A stretch of 64,000 nucleotides of DNA from Rhodococcus sp. 14-2470-1b (GCF_002259415.1 NZ_NPFY01000011.1:124001-188000); one strand, 5' to 3'. Counted from the stretch's first letter, positions 42,960 to 52,265 are shown. A program made the numbers and translations. Notes: generated by a model from the sequence alone, not told the origin.

Positions 42960-43916
42960 TCACGCCGACCGATGCCTCGGCATCGCCTGGTACGCCGTGG
43001 CACCGAATGCCTCATGTGCCCTGATGGTCGTGACCGCCGCCAGCGGACGACTGGTGCGCTGCCGAACCTCGTCGGCAGCGAGAAGAGCGGCACCATGAGC
43101 GGTCAACGATTCCGGCGCCGACGGCACGAACACCGGCAGGCGGAGATCCCGCCTGAAGACCCGACGGAGCAGCGGTAGGTGCGCGCAACCTCCGACCATG
43201 ACGAGTGCGTTCACTGCCCGCGGGGACTCGACGATCACACTGGCGGTCCAGTCCTCGATGGAATACACGGCCCGCTCGACGATCTCGTCGAAAGAGCTGC
43301 GCCACAGCCGGATCGGGCCAGCGACGAACGGACCTGGCACCTCCGCGACGCGGAGGCTGGACAGCTGCTCACGCGCGTACGCAATGGCCACCATCAGACT
43401 GTCGATTCCAGAACTGGTGATCAGCTCGTCCGCACCGTAGGTGGCGAGCAGGTAATCCCGCACTGCCTCGTCGCACACGGTTCCACCGAACGCACTGGTT
43501 CGCTCCGCGCAGTACACGCGGCCACTCGCCGGATCGACGACGGACACCGTCGTGCCGGATGCACCGACGTCGCACACCGCGACGGTGCGCAGCCCGTCCA
43601 GCTGGCCGGATCCGCGGAGAAACCGCAGCTGCGCGCCGAGTTCCGACACGAGGTTGTACCTGTCCGACCGGTGCACCGAGTACGCGGAATTGCGGGTGCG
43701 CGACGCCGGGTCGTCCGGAACAGCGAGAACGGCGTCCTCGCGGTCGACCTGCTGCGCCTCAGCCATGGACTCGAGCAGCTCCAGCGCTGCGGCAACGTGC
43801 CCCTTCGCCTCGAACGACCGGACAACGTTGGCGGACCGCACCGAGTCGTCGGCGGAATCCAGCGCCGTCGCGCGAGCAGTGGCAGAGCCCACCGACACTC
43901 CGAGCACCGTTCTCAT
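42960..43916 (-). CDS. Hsp70-like actin-fold protein (soluble)
   Basis: 318 residues of the Hsp70/actin ATPase fold without a substrate-binding domain. Phosphate-1 region LGVSVGSATARATA, phosphate-2 VAVCDVGASGTTVSVVD (113-127) and adenosine region ALVMVGGCAHLPLLRRVF (238-255) are recognisable but degenerate relative to DnaK (DLGGGT is DVGASGT here). Function unknown. It is one of three related proteins in six kilobases (see 44609 and 47205), and the only one without a membrane helix. Confidence 0.75.
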   Translation of the reverse strand: MRTVLGVSVGSATARATALDSADDSVRSANVVRSFEAKGHVAAALELLESMAEAQQVDREDAVLAVPDDPASRTRNSAYSVHRSDRYNLVSELGAQLRFLRGSGQLDGLRTVAVCDVGASGTTVSVVDPASGRVYCAERTSAFGGTVCDEAVRDYLLATYGADELITSSGIDSLMVAIAYAREQLSSLRVAEVPGPFVAGPIRLWRSSFDEIVERAVYSIEDWTASVIVESPRAVNALVMVGGCAHLPLLRRVFRRDLRLPVFVPSAPESLTAHGAALLAADEVRQRTSRPLAAVTTIRAHEAFGATAYQAMPRHRSA

Positions 43917-44057
43917 GGTTCCCTCGACTTCTGCCCCGTCACGTCCGACTCCTGCACGGATGGTAGCCAGGAAATCCTTCGCTGGGTAGGCCTAGGGCGC
44001 TCTTTTCAATCTTTCAGTTTGTTTTCACTCCCGAGCAGTGACCACGCACAACGCCGC

Positions 44058-44300
44058 TCATGCGACCCGCCGACGCTGCGCCAACAGATCTCCCCACTCC
44101 TGCGTGGCAGCACCGACAGGCGCTGCATTCGTCGCTGTCTCGCGTGCAGCCGCGACGAGCGAACGAGCCGATTGCAACAAGCTGACATCGAACGTGAAAC
44201 TGTGTGTCACCAATTCTTCGAATGCCTGCTCCGGGGAATATCCCCGCAACGCAATGAGAACTCCGACAGCCCAATCGATACTGGTCCGAGAATCGTCCAT
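44058..44300 (-). CDS. Small ANTAR-domain protein
   Basis: 80 residues. Residues 5-55 follow the ANTAR pattern: IDWAVGVLIALRGYSPEQAFEELVTHS then LLQSARSLVAAA. ANTAR domains bind RNA hairpins and act in antitermination, normally attached to a GAF or receiver domain; here the domain is alone with a short polar tail. It lies between two Hsp70-like genes on the same strand. Whether it controls them is unknown. I saw no clear pair of ANTAR target hairpins nearby. Confidence 0.65.
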   Translation of the reverse strand: MDDSRTSIDWAVGVLIALRGYSPEQAFEELVTHSFTFDVSLLQSARSLVAAARETATNAAPVGAATQEWGDLLAQRRRVA

Positions 44301-44608
44301 CGAGCCAACCTACAATCCGTGAGATGTGAATATGCGTCGGTAACAACAACTTCGAGAATGCGCCAGACAACGATGCACGAGTTACGGACAGCGCATACAA
44401 CACACACGCGGCGTCGAGCCGGCTCGTAGCCGAGGCGAGAGGCCGCTGAAAATCATGGACCGATGGTAGCCCGGAATTCCCGCCGACTGCCACCGATGTT
44501 CGATGACAATTCACTACTCCGCGGATAATTCACACGCGGTTCACACGACCGAATCGTCATGTACTCATGAGGCTTCGGGAGCGGTACCGAACGCAGACGA
44601 CGATGGAG
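44301..44608. other. Gap without gene
   Basis: About 308 bases between the ANTAR gene and the membrane Hsp70-like gene. I see no plausible gene, tRNA or strong hairpin. The region is less GC-rich than its flanks, and the minus-strand promoter of the ANTAR gene should be in its left part. Confidence 0.5.
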
Positions 44609-45574
44609 CTACGAGTCTCCACTCCCGCCGGTCTGGTCATCGGAAGTGTCGGTCGGCTCCGGGGTGGTCTCAGAAGACGTGGGCTCGGAGGCAGACGACG
44701 TCGTAGTCTCAGGCTCGGGGCTCTGCACGTCCGTCGTCGTCGCCCCACCGTTGCTCGGCTTGGTCGAACCCGGCCGCGGCGGGCCTGGTTCTGTCGGGAC
44801 CGGTCGGACCGGCGGGGCTGCTGCGCCCGGACCGGCGGACTCGGGTTGCCGGTCTTCCGGCTGCGGCGCATCCTCACCGACGGGCGCGAGGGGTACGACG
44901 ACGACGACAGCACCGGGATCGACCGGAAGCGCGTCGGCGCCTGGCACGCCGTCGATCGGCGCCTCCGGAACAGCGGTCGTCGTCGCACCGACCGGGATGG
45001 ATGCAGGCCGCGTCGGCGACGCATCCGAGGCTGGGACATCCGACGGATAGACCATCTCCGACGGGACCGAACCGCCGGCCTGCGACGGCCCGGCCGTCAT
45101 AGCCCACGCGGTGACGCCTCCCAGAGCGGCGAGAACGCAGGCGCCGACGGCGGCAATCGGCCAGACTCCGCGGTGTGGCTCCCGCGCCGAGTCGGGAGCT
45201 GCGGTCGCCGGCGCGAGCGAGCCGACGAGAAGTGCGGCGCCGACGTCCGGGGTGTAGGCGTCGGACAAGCGATCGTCGAAGATGTCGACGACGGGAGTCG
45301 GCTCGGATTCGGTGGCCGCCAGGGCATCGGCAACGATTTCCCGTTGAAGCGCGTTCTCGCACACCACCGCTGCACCGGCGACGTTCAGGTCGTGTTGCAT
45401 GGCCTGGACGCGCATGAAGCCGAGCGCGGTGGACACGGCCCCGGCGATTCCGCCGGGAGTTGCGGCGACGGTGACCGTGCGGGTCGCGACTGGGCCGAGC
45501 TCAGGGAGGGTTGTGTCCACCAGCGACGCCGTGACCTCGTACGTGCTGACGTGCACGCCAAGCGCGATGTGCAT
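44609..45574 (-). CDS. Membrane protein with Hsp70-like stub and Pro/Thr-rich outer tail
   Basis: 321 residues in three parts: a 130-residue N-terminal cytoplasmic region starting MHIALGVHVSTYEVTASLVD, reminiscent of the first lobe of the neighbouring Hsp70-like proteins but lacking the later ATP motifs; a single helix (137-159); and a 160-residue outer tail rich in Pro, Thr, Ser and acid residues, without repeats long enough to name. The ATG at 45574 is preceded by a run of G. The fold of the N-terminus is an inference from its likeness to the neighbours. Confidence 0.65.
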   Translation of the reverse strand: MHIALGVHVSTYEVTASLVDTTLPELGPVATRTVTVAATPGGIAGAVSTALGFMRVQAMQHDLNVAGAAVVCENALQREIVADALAATESEPTPVVDIFDDRLSDAYTPDVGAALLVGSLAPATAAPDSAREPHRGVWPIAAVGACVLAALGGVTAWAMTAGPSQAGGSVPSEMVYPSDVPASDASPTRPASIPVGATTTAVPEAPIDGVPGADALPVDPGAVVVVVPLAPVGEDAPQPEDRQPESAGPGAAAPPVRPVPTEPGPPRPGSTKPSNGGATTTDVQSPEPETTTSSASEPTSSETTPEPTDTSDDQTGGSGDS

Positions 45575-45684
45575 GCCGCTCGTACCCCCCGTGTAGTGCC
45601 GTGACCGATTACCCGACGTCAATCCGGGCGATCGGTTGGTTTGATCGGCAATCAGACTACCCGGGTACCGGACAATCGTCGCAT

Positions 45685-47133
45685 TCAGATTCCGGGCTCT
45701 GTTATCTCCGCTCGGGACGCCGCCGCCGCGGCGAGTTCCTGCGCGTACAGCAACCCGAACGTGAACCCGTTCTCACCCGGCGTCACACCCGCCTTCCGGC
45801 CCAACTCGAGCAGAGTAGCCGCGGCAACCACGGCGTCCTGGTGCTCCCCGAGGATCTCCTGGACGTTCTTGTAGCGGGCGATCCTCGCCTTCGACTCCTT
45901 CTTCCCGACGATCGGCTTGACCAACTCGGCGGCGTAACGCGCCCGCTTTCCTGCCTTTCGTGCTCGATGCAGCGCCTCGTCGTCGCCGGCCTCGGCCGCA
46001 GCAGCCACACGCTTGGATGCTTTCTTGCCCGCCTTACGCGCGAGGACGTCGAGATCGTCGTCGTCGATCTTGTGCGCGCTCTTCGCCAGCGGTAAGCCGC
46101 GCGTCCACTGCGCCAGTTCGGTCAGCAGGGCGAGGTACCGCTCGCCATCCAGTTCGGCGGTCACCACGGCACGGAAGCGAAGCTGCTCGGCAAGCAGATC
46201 GTTCTCGATTCGTGCGGCAACGGGCCCGAGCACCAGGTGATCCGGGAGCTCGCCCAGGGATTCCGCAAAGCGGGCGCGCTGCACCTGACGATCCCGCACC
46301 TCACCCAGAAGCCCGGCGTACCAAGACAATTCCGCTTCCAAGAACGCTGCCCTGTCGTCGTCGAACACGTCGGCGAAGACGCGGAGCGTGCTGCGGTAGC
46401 GGCGAATCGCCACCCTCGTCGAATGAATCGGATCCATACCGCGGCGCAAGTACACGTCGCCCGCGAAGATCGCCTGGGCCTGCTGATCGAGGTAGTCCGC
46501 GACGACGCCGACGGTTCCCGTGTGGACCGGCTCGGCCGAAGAACGCACCGCGCGATGGAATTTGGACGGATGCGCGCCAGGACGCGCACCTGCCGCCTTC
46601 AGCTTCTTGCCCACCTGCTTCAGATCCGACTCCGAGCCGTCGGGTCCGAGCTCGACCTCCACCTCCCGCCAACCGTGCCCGTCGGCGCCGGACAGATCGA
46701 CCGTGACGGTGTCGTCGGCGAGTTCGGCAACCACACGACCTTTGCGATCGGACAGAACGTGAAGTCTGCGCAGCGACGTCAACGTAGCCACAGAGGACAA
46801 CGGCTTGCCGAGCGTGGCACCGATCAGAAGCTCCGCGAGTTCACCAGGGACGGTCGCATCCTCACCACTACCCAGCGGCAACCTGATCTCGGTCCGCGCC
46901 TTGTCGGCCGGAACCTTTGCGTGCCACCCTGTGTCGGCGTCACCGCGGCGGCGACGCACCGTGATGCCGCGCTGCAGCAAATCCAGATCCTCGGTGTCGA
47001 AGTACGTGCTGACGAGCGAGACCTCCGACTCCGTCGCGGAACCGCCCGCGGGAATCAGCTGGTCCACATCGGGAAGAACGAAGTCCGGGTCGACGTCGAA
47101 CTTGTCCTCACGTTCGGTGTGTATCGAAGCCAT
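45685..47133 (-). CDS. CYTH-CHAD domain protein
   Basis: 482 residues. The N-terminal CYTH domain (about 1-200) begins with the EREDKFDV (ExExK-like) signature and has the tunnel residues TVRRRRGD, WHAKVP and TEIRLPL. The C-terminal CHAD domain (about 215-482) is helical with conserved basic/His motifs HSTRVAIRRYRSTLRVF and HRARKAGKRARYAAEL. CYTH enzymes act on triphosphates; CHAD domains bind polyphosphate granules. Likely a polyphosphate- or triphosphate-handling protein. ATG 47133 chosen at the signature start. Confidence 0.87.
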   Translation of the reverse strand: MASIHTEREDKFDVDPDFVLPDVDQLIPAGGSATESEVSLVSTYFDTEDLDLLQRGITVRRRRGDADTGWHAKVPADKARTEIRLPLGSGEDATVPGELAELLIGATLGKPLSSVATLTSLRRLHVLSDRKGRVVAELADDTVTVDLSGADGHGWREVEVELGPDGSESDLKQVGKKLKAAGARPGAHPSKFHRAVRSSAEPVHTGTVGVVADYLDQQAQAIFAGDVYLRRGMDPIHSTRVAIRRYRSTLRVFADVFDDDRAAFLEAELSWYAGLLGEVRDRQVQRARFAESLGELPDHLVLGPVAARIENDLLAEQLRFRAVVTAELDGERYLALLTELAQWTRGLPLAKSAHKIDDDDLDVLARKAGKKASKRVAAAAEAGDDEALHRARKAGKRARYAAELVKPIVGKKESKARIARYKNVQEILGEHQDAVVAAATLLELGRKAGVTPGENGFTFGLLYAQELAAAAASRAEITEPGI

Positions 47134-47189
47134 GGAACGAGTCTGCCGTAAACAGGTGAACAAACGGAGGCAATCGATCGCGTGGCAGG

Positions 47190-47231
47190 TCTACCGGCTG
47201 GGTTCTACCGGCTCGGTTCTACCGGCTCGGG
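47190..47231. repeat. 14-base tandem repeat, three copies
   Basis: Units TCTACCGGCTSGGT begin at 47190, 47204 and 47218. The stop codon of the 47205 Hsp70-like gene (CTA on the plus strand, 47205-47207) is part of the second unit. Because 14 is not a multiple of three, each unit shifts frame, so copy changes move the stop and alter the last residues. Confidence 0.85.
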
Positions 47232-48359
47232 GACGTTCGCGGAGGCATCGACGACGGTCGCACGGTCGATTGGGGCGATTGGGGCGATGACCGCGTCGTC
47301 GTGGTCGGACGAGTGGCCCGCGGTGGGTCGTCCCGGTGGCTCTGCACCGCGATCGCTCGACGCCGCCGCAGTCGACACGACCACACCGCCTGCGATCAAC
47401 GCAACGACGCCCAGGTACCGCGATGCGCGTAGGCGCGTCAGACGCCGCGACGACGTGTCGCTGTGGCGGGGACGTGCGGCACTCCCGGTCGCGCGGGTCC
47501 GGGCTTCTCCCTGGGAATGCTGGGCTGCCGCGACGGCGAGTCCCCGAGCCATTCCTATCGCACCTCGCGCAGCCAGAGCTTCCGGCTCGCGCGGGACGAA
47601 GACGGGCACCGACCAACCGTCGATCAAGCTCTGTCGCACTATCTGCATGTTCGCGCCTCCGCCGACCGCGAACAGGGCGTCGACATGAGGCGCGTCGGTG
47701 ATCATCGACGACGTGAGGGTGACTGCGTCGTACACGCTGTCCCGAACCAGATCCTCCATGGTGGATCGATGGAGAGTGGCGACGCCGGCCGGGGTCGCCA
47801 CCTCCACGGCCGTGACGGACGACAGTCTCTCCTTGGCCTCGCAGACGGTCTCGACGAACAGCTCGCGAGCTTCCGGGTCCAGGACGTGCGACCCGAGAAG
47901 ATGCCGGGACAACCTGGCGTCGCACCCGTCTCCGGACAGCACGGTGCTGCGCCGCGAACCGAGGACGTGGCCGGAGTGGCATTCCACGATCGACACGGTG
48001 ACCCCGCCCGCCCCGACATCGAACAGCGCGACAGTCTGATCTGCCGTGAGATCGCCGGACTCCTGCAGCGCGCCGATCTGCGCACCGATGTCCGACACGA
48101 GTGCAAGGCCGTCCACATGCTCCACCCCGTAGACCTCGCTGGGGTTCTTGTCACGAAGAGCCAGTACGGGGACAGTGCCCGACGCGCCGTTCTCGCGCGC
48201 GAACTTGTGGACGGCCCAGGTCACCGCGCCCCACGGATCCTGCGAACGCTCGGGTACGGCAATGATGGTCTCGGTGCTGAGCTGGGGATCTCCGCGCACG
48301 TCGCTACATGCTGCGCGTATTCCGCTCACACCGAGCGATGCGCCGAGTACGGCTGTCAT
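47205..48359 (-). CDS. Hsp70-like actin-fold protein with C-terminal membrane anchor
   Basis: 384 residues. Residues 1-290 have Hsp70-like motifs: VLGASLGVSGIRAA, VALFDVGAGGVTVSIVE (110-126) and DALFAVGGGANMQIVRQSL. A basic linker rich in Arg and Ser leads to one membrane helix (about 313-333) and a 50-residue outer tail ending EPVEPSR. No substrate-binding domain. Topology: ATPase-like domain inside, tail outside. ATG 48359 was chosen over a start nine codons upstream because it begins the conserved strand. Confidence 0.74.
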   Translation of the reverse strand: MTAVLGASLGVSGIRAACSDVRGDPQLSTETIIAVPERSQDPWGAVTWAVHKFARENGASGTVPVLALRDKNPSEVYGVEHVDGLALVSDIGAQIGALQESGDLTADQTVALFDVGAGGVTVSIVECHSGHVLGSRRSTVLSGDGCDARLSRHLLGSHVLDPEARELFVETVCEAKERLSSVTAVEVATPAGVATLHRSTMEDLVRDSVYDAVTLTSSMITDAPHVDALFAVGGGANMQIVRQSLIDGWSVPVFVPREPEALAARGAIGMARGLAVAAAQHSQGEARTRATGSAARPRHSDTSSRRLTRLRASRYLGVVALIAGGVVVSTAAASSDRGAEPPGRPTAGHSSDHDDAVIAPIAPIDRATVVDASANVPEPVEPSR

Positions 48360-48463
48360 CGAAAACCTCGCTCCGGTAAGCCCCAACCCACTTCGGCAAG
48401 GGTCGAGACTACCGGAGAAACCGTATGCGCGTATTGAAAATCAGCCTCAAACAGACCAGCGGT

Positions 48464-49042
48464 TCAGTCGACAGGCGATTGAACGAAGTTGAGGTACGCC
48501 TTCGACGGGGTCGGCCCCCGCTGGCCCTGATACTTCGATCCGACCGCCGCACTGCCGTACGGATTCTCCGACGGGCTCGACAACCGGAACAGACACAGCT
48601 GCCCGATCTTCATCCCCGGCCACAACGTGATCGGAAGATTCGCCACGTTGGACAGTTCCAACGTGATGTGCCCGCTGAAACCCGGATCGATGAAGCCTGC
48701 GGTCGAATGCGTCAGCAAACCCAACCTGCCCAGGGAACTCTTGCCCTCGAGGCGACCCGCCAGGTAATCCGGCAGTGTCGTCAGCTCGAGCGTCGACCCG
48801 AGCACGAACTCGCCCGGATGGAGCACGAACGGCTCGCCGTCCGCAGGCTCGACGAGCGTCGTCAACTCGTCCTGCTGCTTCGACGGATCGATGTGCGTGT
48901 AGCGAGTGTTGTTGAACACCCGGAACAGCTTGTCCAACCGAACGTCGACGCTCGACGGCTGCACCATCGCAGAATCGAAAGGCTCGATACCGAGGTTGCC
49001 GGTGGACACTTCAGCGCGGATGTCGCGATCGGAAAGCAGCAC
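48464..49042 (-). CDS. dcd: dCTP deaminase (bifunctional dUTP-forming type)
   Basis: 192 residues, starting at GTG 49042 with the family start (M)[17 protein letters not shown]. Conserved blocks: [63 protein letters not shown] and the C-terminal [12 protein letters not shown]. This subgroup deaminates dCTP and hydrolyses the product to dUMP for thymidylate synthesis. Length agrees with family members (about 190). A longer frame upstream overlaps tRNA-Gly and was rejected. Placement beside tRNA-Gly resembles mycobacteria. Confidence 0.95.
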   Translation of the reverse strand: MLLSDRDIRAEVSTGNLGIEPFDSAMVQPSSVDVRLDKLFRVFNNTRYTHIDPSKQQDELTTLVEPADGEPFVLHPGEFVLGSTLELTTLPDYLAGRLEGKSSLGRLGLLTHSTAGFIDPGFSGHITLELSNVANLPITLWPGMKIGQLCLFRLSSPSENPYGSAAVGSKYQGQRGPTPSKAYLNFVQSPVD

Positions 49043-49143
49043 AGTGCAGGCTATCGCTCCGGCGGCACACCGTTCCCGCTGACCACCCACACGACACCCG
49101 ACTGCTAGAGTTGCTCGGCGCGGACAGCCTCGACGTCCGCCGT

Positions 49144-49214
49144 GCCGGTGTAGTTCATTGGTAGAACGCGACCTTCCCAAGGTTGAGAGGCGGGTTCGAT
49201 TCCCGTCACCGGCT
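49144..49214 (+). tRNA. tRNA-Gly(CCC)
   Basis: 71 bases folding as a cloverleaf: acceptor stem GCCGGTG/CACCGGC, D stem GTTC/GAAC, anticodon stem CGACC/GGTTG with loop TTCCCAA (anticodon CCC at 49176-49178), T arm GCGGG TTCGATT CCCGT, discriminator T. The 3' CCA is not encoded. A Gly identity fits the anticodon and discriminator. Confidence 0.95.
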
Positions 49215-49430
49215 CCCTTCGTCCTTCCGAGTTCTTCCGATCGACAAACAGACCGAAACACGGTCCTCGAGGATGGAATTCGAGAATCCGACCGTTAATT
49301 CGGCGGAATCGACCCTTGCATCGAGAACAAATATTCATATTTCGCTTTCCAGTGCAGCAAGCAGGCTGCATTGTGTTAGACATCCCTCGTGCTTTTGTTA
49401 CCCCTCGACAATTGATACGAAGGACCCGAA

Positions 49431-50351
49431 ATGAAGTGGTTCGCTCTCGTAATGGCCCCGATCCTGATTGCGGCGCCTTATACATATCCGTTTCCCACCT
49501 ACCCGCGACCGACGGTGTTTCCGAAACCTCCGACCACCACGGCGCCACCGCCCACGACGACGGCCCCTCCTCCGGTAACCACGGCTACTCCACCACCGAG
49601 CGGCGGGCAGACGACGGTGCTCTGGGAGGACCAGTTCAACGGGTCCGGCGCCGTCGATCCTGGAAAGTGGGGTTTCCAAACCGGCAGGTGGGGAGCAACT
49701 TCGGGTGAACAGCAGTACTACACCAACTCGACCAGCAATGCGTCGGTCGCGGGCGGCTCGCTGAACATCACGGCCAGGAGGGAGACGACTCCGGACCGCA
49801 AACCCGCGCCGAACAACTTCACCAGCGCTCGTGTCGTGAGCTTCGGAAAACAATCCGTAACCCCGCCAGTTCGCCTGGAAGCGTCCATAAAGATGCCTCG
49901 CGCGGCCGGATTACTACCTGCTTTCTGGTTACTCGGCCTCGAACCGGGTAATGAATACAATTGGCCGCGGCAGGGAGAAATAGACGTCGTAGAAATTCCC
50001 GGCACAAACGGCCCCTCTTTCAACCTGCACGGCCCGGCGCGAAACAACTCCAACACGGACATCAAGACCGGCAGCGGAATGAGCCCGATTTCCGACGGCT
50101 TCCACACCTATCGGGTCGACTGGTTCCCTGACCGAATCACCTGGTTCGTGGACGGTGTCCAGAAATTCACCGTGACGAAGGGCGACTACGAAGCCAAAGG
50201 GGGCAACTGGAAGCCGTTCTCCGGTGCATGGCCCCACTACGTCCTCTTCAACGTGGCAGTCGGCAACGACTGGGTAGGCAAAGCCCCCGCCTCGACTCCG
50301 TTTCCGCAAACCATGAGCATCGACTGGGTCAAGGCAAGTCGGATCAATTGA
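49431..50351 (+). CDS. Secreted GH16 endo-glucanase
   Basis: 306 residues: a signal-like N-terminus (KWFALVMAPILIAA), a Pro/Thr-rich linker to about residue 60 and a GH16 domain. The catalytic motif is EIDVVE (Glu183, Asp185, Glu188). GH16 enzymes cut beta-1,3, beta-1,3-1,4 or related galactans and glucans. It could act on plant or fungal glucans or on the strain's own polymer. Its sequence has more A and T in the third positions than the surrounding genes. GGACCC precedes the ATG. Confidence 0.87.
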   Translation: MKWFALVMAPILIAAPYTYPFPTYPRPTVFPKPPTTTAPPPTTTAPPPVTTATPPPSGGQTTVLWEDQFNGSGAVDPGKWGFQTGRWGATSGEQQYYTNSTSNASVAGGSLNITARRETTPDRKPAPNNFTSARVVSFGKQSVTPPVRLEASIKMPRAAGLLPAFWLLGLEPGNEYNWPRQGEIDVVEIPGTNGPSFNLHGPARNNSNTDIKTGSGMSPISDGFHTYRVDWFPDRITWFVDGVQKFTVTKGDYEAKGGNWKPFSGAWPHYVLFNVAVGNDWVGKAPASTPFPQTMSIDWVKASRIN

Positions 50352-50449
50352 TTCGACTGTGATACGTCAACAAAACAAACACGTTTCATTGGTACATCGC
50401 ACAGCACATCGGCATAGGGTCGAGGGGAACCCACAACCCGAGGTGCTGT

Positions 50450-51421
50450 GTGAGCTACCGATTCTCGACTACGTCGACCGCCACCGTTCTGCTCCTGTTC
50501 GCCGCGTTCGGCGTCGCTCATGCGGCGCCGCCGAACGCGCCGGACGTACCGGGGCCGGCCCAGAGCACTCATGCCGCCGCGATCGCGTACGCCGCCAACC
50601 ACCCAGATTCGGTGCCTCCCGGCATGAACCCGGTGGACTGCGTCCCGTCCGCAGAGCATCCGAATCCGGTCATCCTGGTCCATGGCACCGACGCGTCGGT
50701 GTACGCGGATTGGGCCGCACTGTCGCCCGCGCTGGCATCGGTCGGCTACTGCGTCTACGGACTGAACTACGGCGCCTCCCCGGACGGAACCAGCTTCGGC
50801 TACACCGACATTCGCGGTAGCGCCGCGCAGCTGAAGGACTTCACCGACGGAGTTCTGTCCACAACCGGCGCCGAGCAGGTCGATCTGGTCGGATACTCGC
50901 AGGGCGCGGCAGTCACCCGATACTTCACCAACCGCCTCGGCGGCGCGGACGTCGTCGACAAGTGGATCGGCATCGCGTCCCCCGCCTACGGTGGAACCGT
51001 CTACGGAGTGTCACCGGCGATCCAGGCCGTGCCGAGCGCCACGCGACTGGTGTCCAGCGAGTTCGGGCCCGCCTTGGTCCAACTGATGGAAGGCTCGACA
51101 TTCCTCCAGGACCTCAACGAAGGCGGTGACACCGCCCCTGGCGTCGAATACACCAGCATCGCCACCGACGTCGACGAGGTCATCCAGCCGTACACCAATG
51201 CGCTGCTTCGTGATCCGGACGCCCGCAACATCGTCGTCCAGGACGTGTGCCCACAGAACAACGTCGCACACTTCACGTTCACTTACGACCCGACGACCAT
51301 CGCCCTCGTTCTCGGCGCCCTCGACCCCGGGGCCGGAATCGTCCCGCCGTGCGCACCGGTTCCGATCGGTGCCGGTGTTCTGGACGTGGTGATCGCCAGC
51401 AACGCGCCGCCCGCCGGATGA
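50450..51421 (+). CDS. Secreted alpha/beta-hydrolase lipase (EstA/class 2-like)
   Basis: 323 residues with a Sec signal ending AHAAP. Catalytic elements: oxyanion HGTDASVYADWAAL, nucleophile Ser in VDLVGYSQGAAVTRYF, acid in the EVIQPYTNALLRD region, and His in NNVAHFTF. Cysteines near both ends (PVDCVPS, VPPCAP) may form a disulfide. It resembles actinobacterial lipases of the EstA type that hydrolyse extracellular esters. GTG start behind GAGGTG. Confidence 0.84.
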   Translation: MSYRFSTTSTATVLLLFAAFGVAHAAPPNAPDVPGPAQSTHAAAIAYAANHPDSVPPGMNPVDCVPSAEHPNPVILVHGTDASVYADWAALSPALASVGYCVYGLNYGASPDGTSFGYTDIRGSAAQLKDFTDGVLSTTGAEQVDLVGYSQGAAVTRYFTNRLGGADVVDKWIGIASPAYGGTVYGVSPAIQAVPSATRLVSSEFGPALVQLMEGSTFLQDLNEGGDTAPGVEYTSIATDVDEVIQPYTNALLRDPDARNIVVQDVCPQNNVAHFTFTYDPTTIALVLGALDPGAGIVPPCAPVPIGAGVLDVVIASNAPPAG

Positions 51422-51456
51422 TCGCCGGATGATCGGCGGCGACACCGATCCCGCAC

Positions 51457-52254
51457 TCACCGCGCCGCGTGACGTTCCAGCCACTCGATCCCGAACGCCG
51501 TGATGGGTCCGGCGTCGACGACCACGCTCTCCGCGAGCCCCACCAGCCCACGAGCTCCGGCTCCGGTCGCAAGAAACTCCCGGACCACCGTCGCGAAGTA
51601 ATCGTCGTCCAGGCCCGCAATCACGGGATCGGACGTGTCGAACTCCTCGGACCATCGCCAGACGGTCTCGCCGTCCGGACCCAGAAACGGGTACTCACGC
51701 CTGACCCGGCGCTTGGCCGGGACATCCGCCAACGCCTCCGCGTGATGCAGCAACGTCATCGTGTCCAGCGGCGCACCCACCATCAACACCCTGCCACCGG
51801 CCCGGACCAGACGGGCGAACGGCGTGCCCTCGCCGTATCCGTCGTCCAACGGGTGATCACGCGTGAACTCGTCGGCCCTCGCACCCAGCGCGGCGACCGA
51901 GGCACCCGGGTTCGCGCTCCGGAGGACTCCCGGCCTGGTACCGATCGTCGACGCGAGTATCCCGTGGTCTCGCGCCGCCCGCGCGGTCGAAGGATCGAAC
52001 GGCGGGACATGCGGCCGAATGTCGGCCGCAACCGTGCCGTCGGCGCCCCAGATGTCGAGACCCAACTCCCAGTCCTGATACGAGAGAACGGTTCCCGACG
52101 GTCCCACGATGTCCAGAACCGCATCGACCAGTGCGTCGGGGCCACCGAGGATCGTCCCGACGCGTCCACACGCGGCATGCACCATCACGGCGTCGCCGTC
52201 ACGGATCCCCAGGGCGCGGACGTCCGTGCCGAGGCTCGCTCGCGTAGCGATCAT
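51457..52254 (-). CDS. AAC(3)-type aminoglycoside N-acetyltransferase
   Basis: 265 residues with the family order: VMVHAACGRVGTILGGPDALVDAVLDIVG at the N-terminus (LxxHxSxxxxG type), FDPSTARAARDHGILA, HPLDDGYGEGTPFARL, LMVGAPLDTMTLLHHAE with the catalytic His and RREYPFL. Such enzymes use acetyl-CoA and many environmental copies modify small amines other than drugs. Clinical-level resistance is not implied. The gene is alone, convergent with the lipase. Confidence 0.83.
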   Translation of the reverse strand: MIATRASLGTDVRALGIRDGDAVMVHAACGRVGTILGGPDALVDAVLDIVGPSGTVLSYQDWELGLDIWGADGTVAADIRPHVPPFDPSTARAARDHGILASTIGTRPGVLRSANPGASVAALGARADEFTRDHPLDDGYGEGTPFARLVRAGGRVLMVGAPLDTMTLLHHAEALADVPAKRRVRREYPFLGPDGETVWRWSEEFDTSDPVIAGLDDDYFATVVREFLATGAGARGLVGLAESVVVDAGPITAFGIEWLERHAAR

Positions 52255-52265
52255 GGACGACGACC

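Noticed and set aside
44567..45604. 345-codon plus-strand frame opposite the Pro/Thr-rich membrane protein
   Set aside because: Arg/Gly-rich sequence with no domain; the minus-strand frame has a clear helix and organised tail.
49144..50449. tRNA-Gly as an attachment site of an integrated element
   Set aside because: No second copy of the tRNA 3' end, integrase or excisionase was found on the right side.
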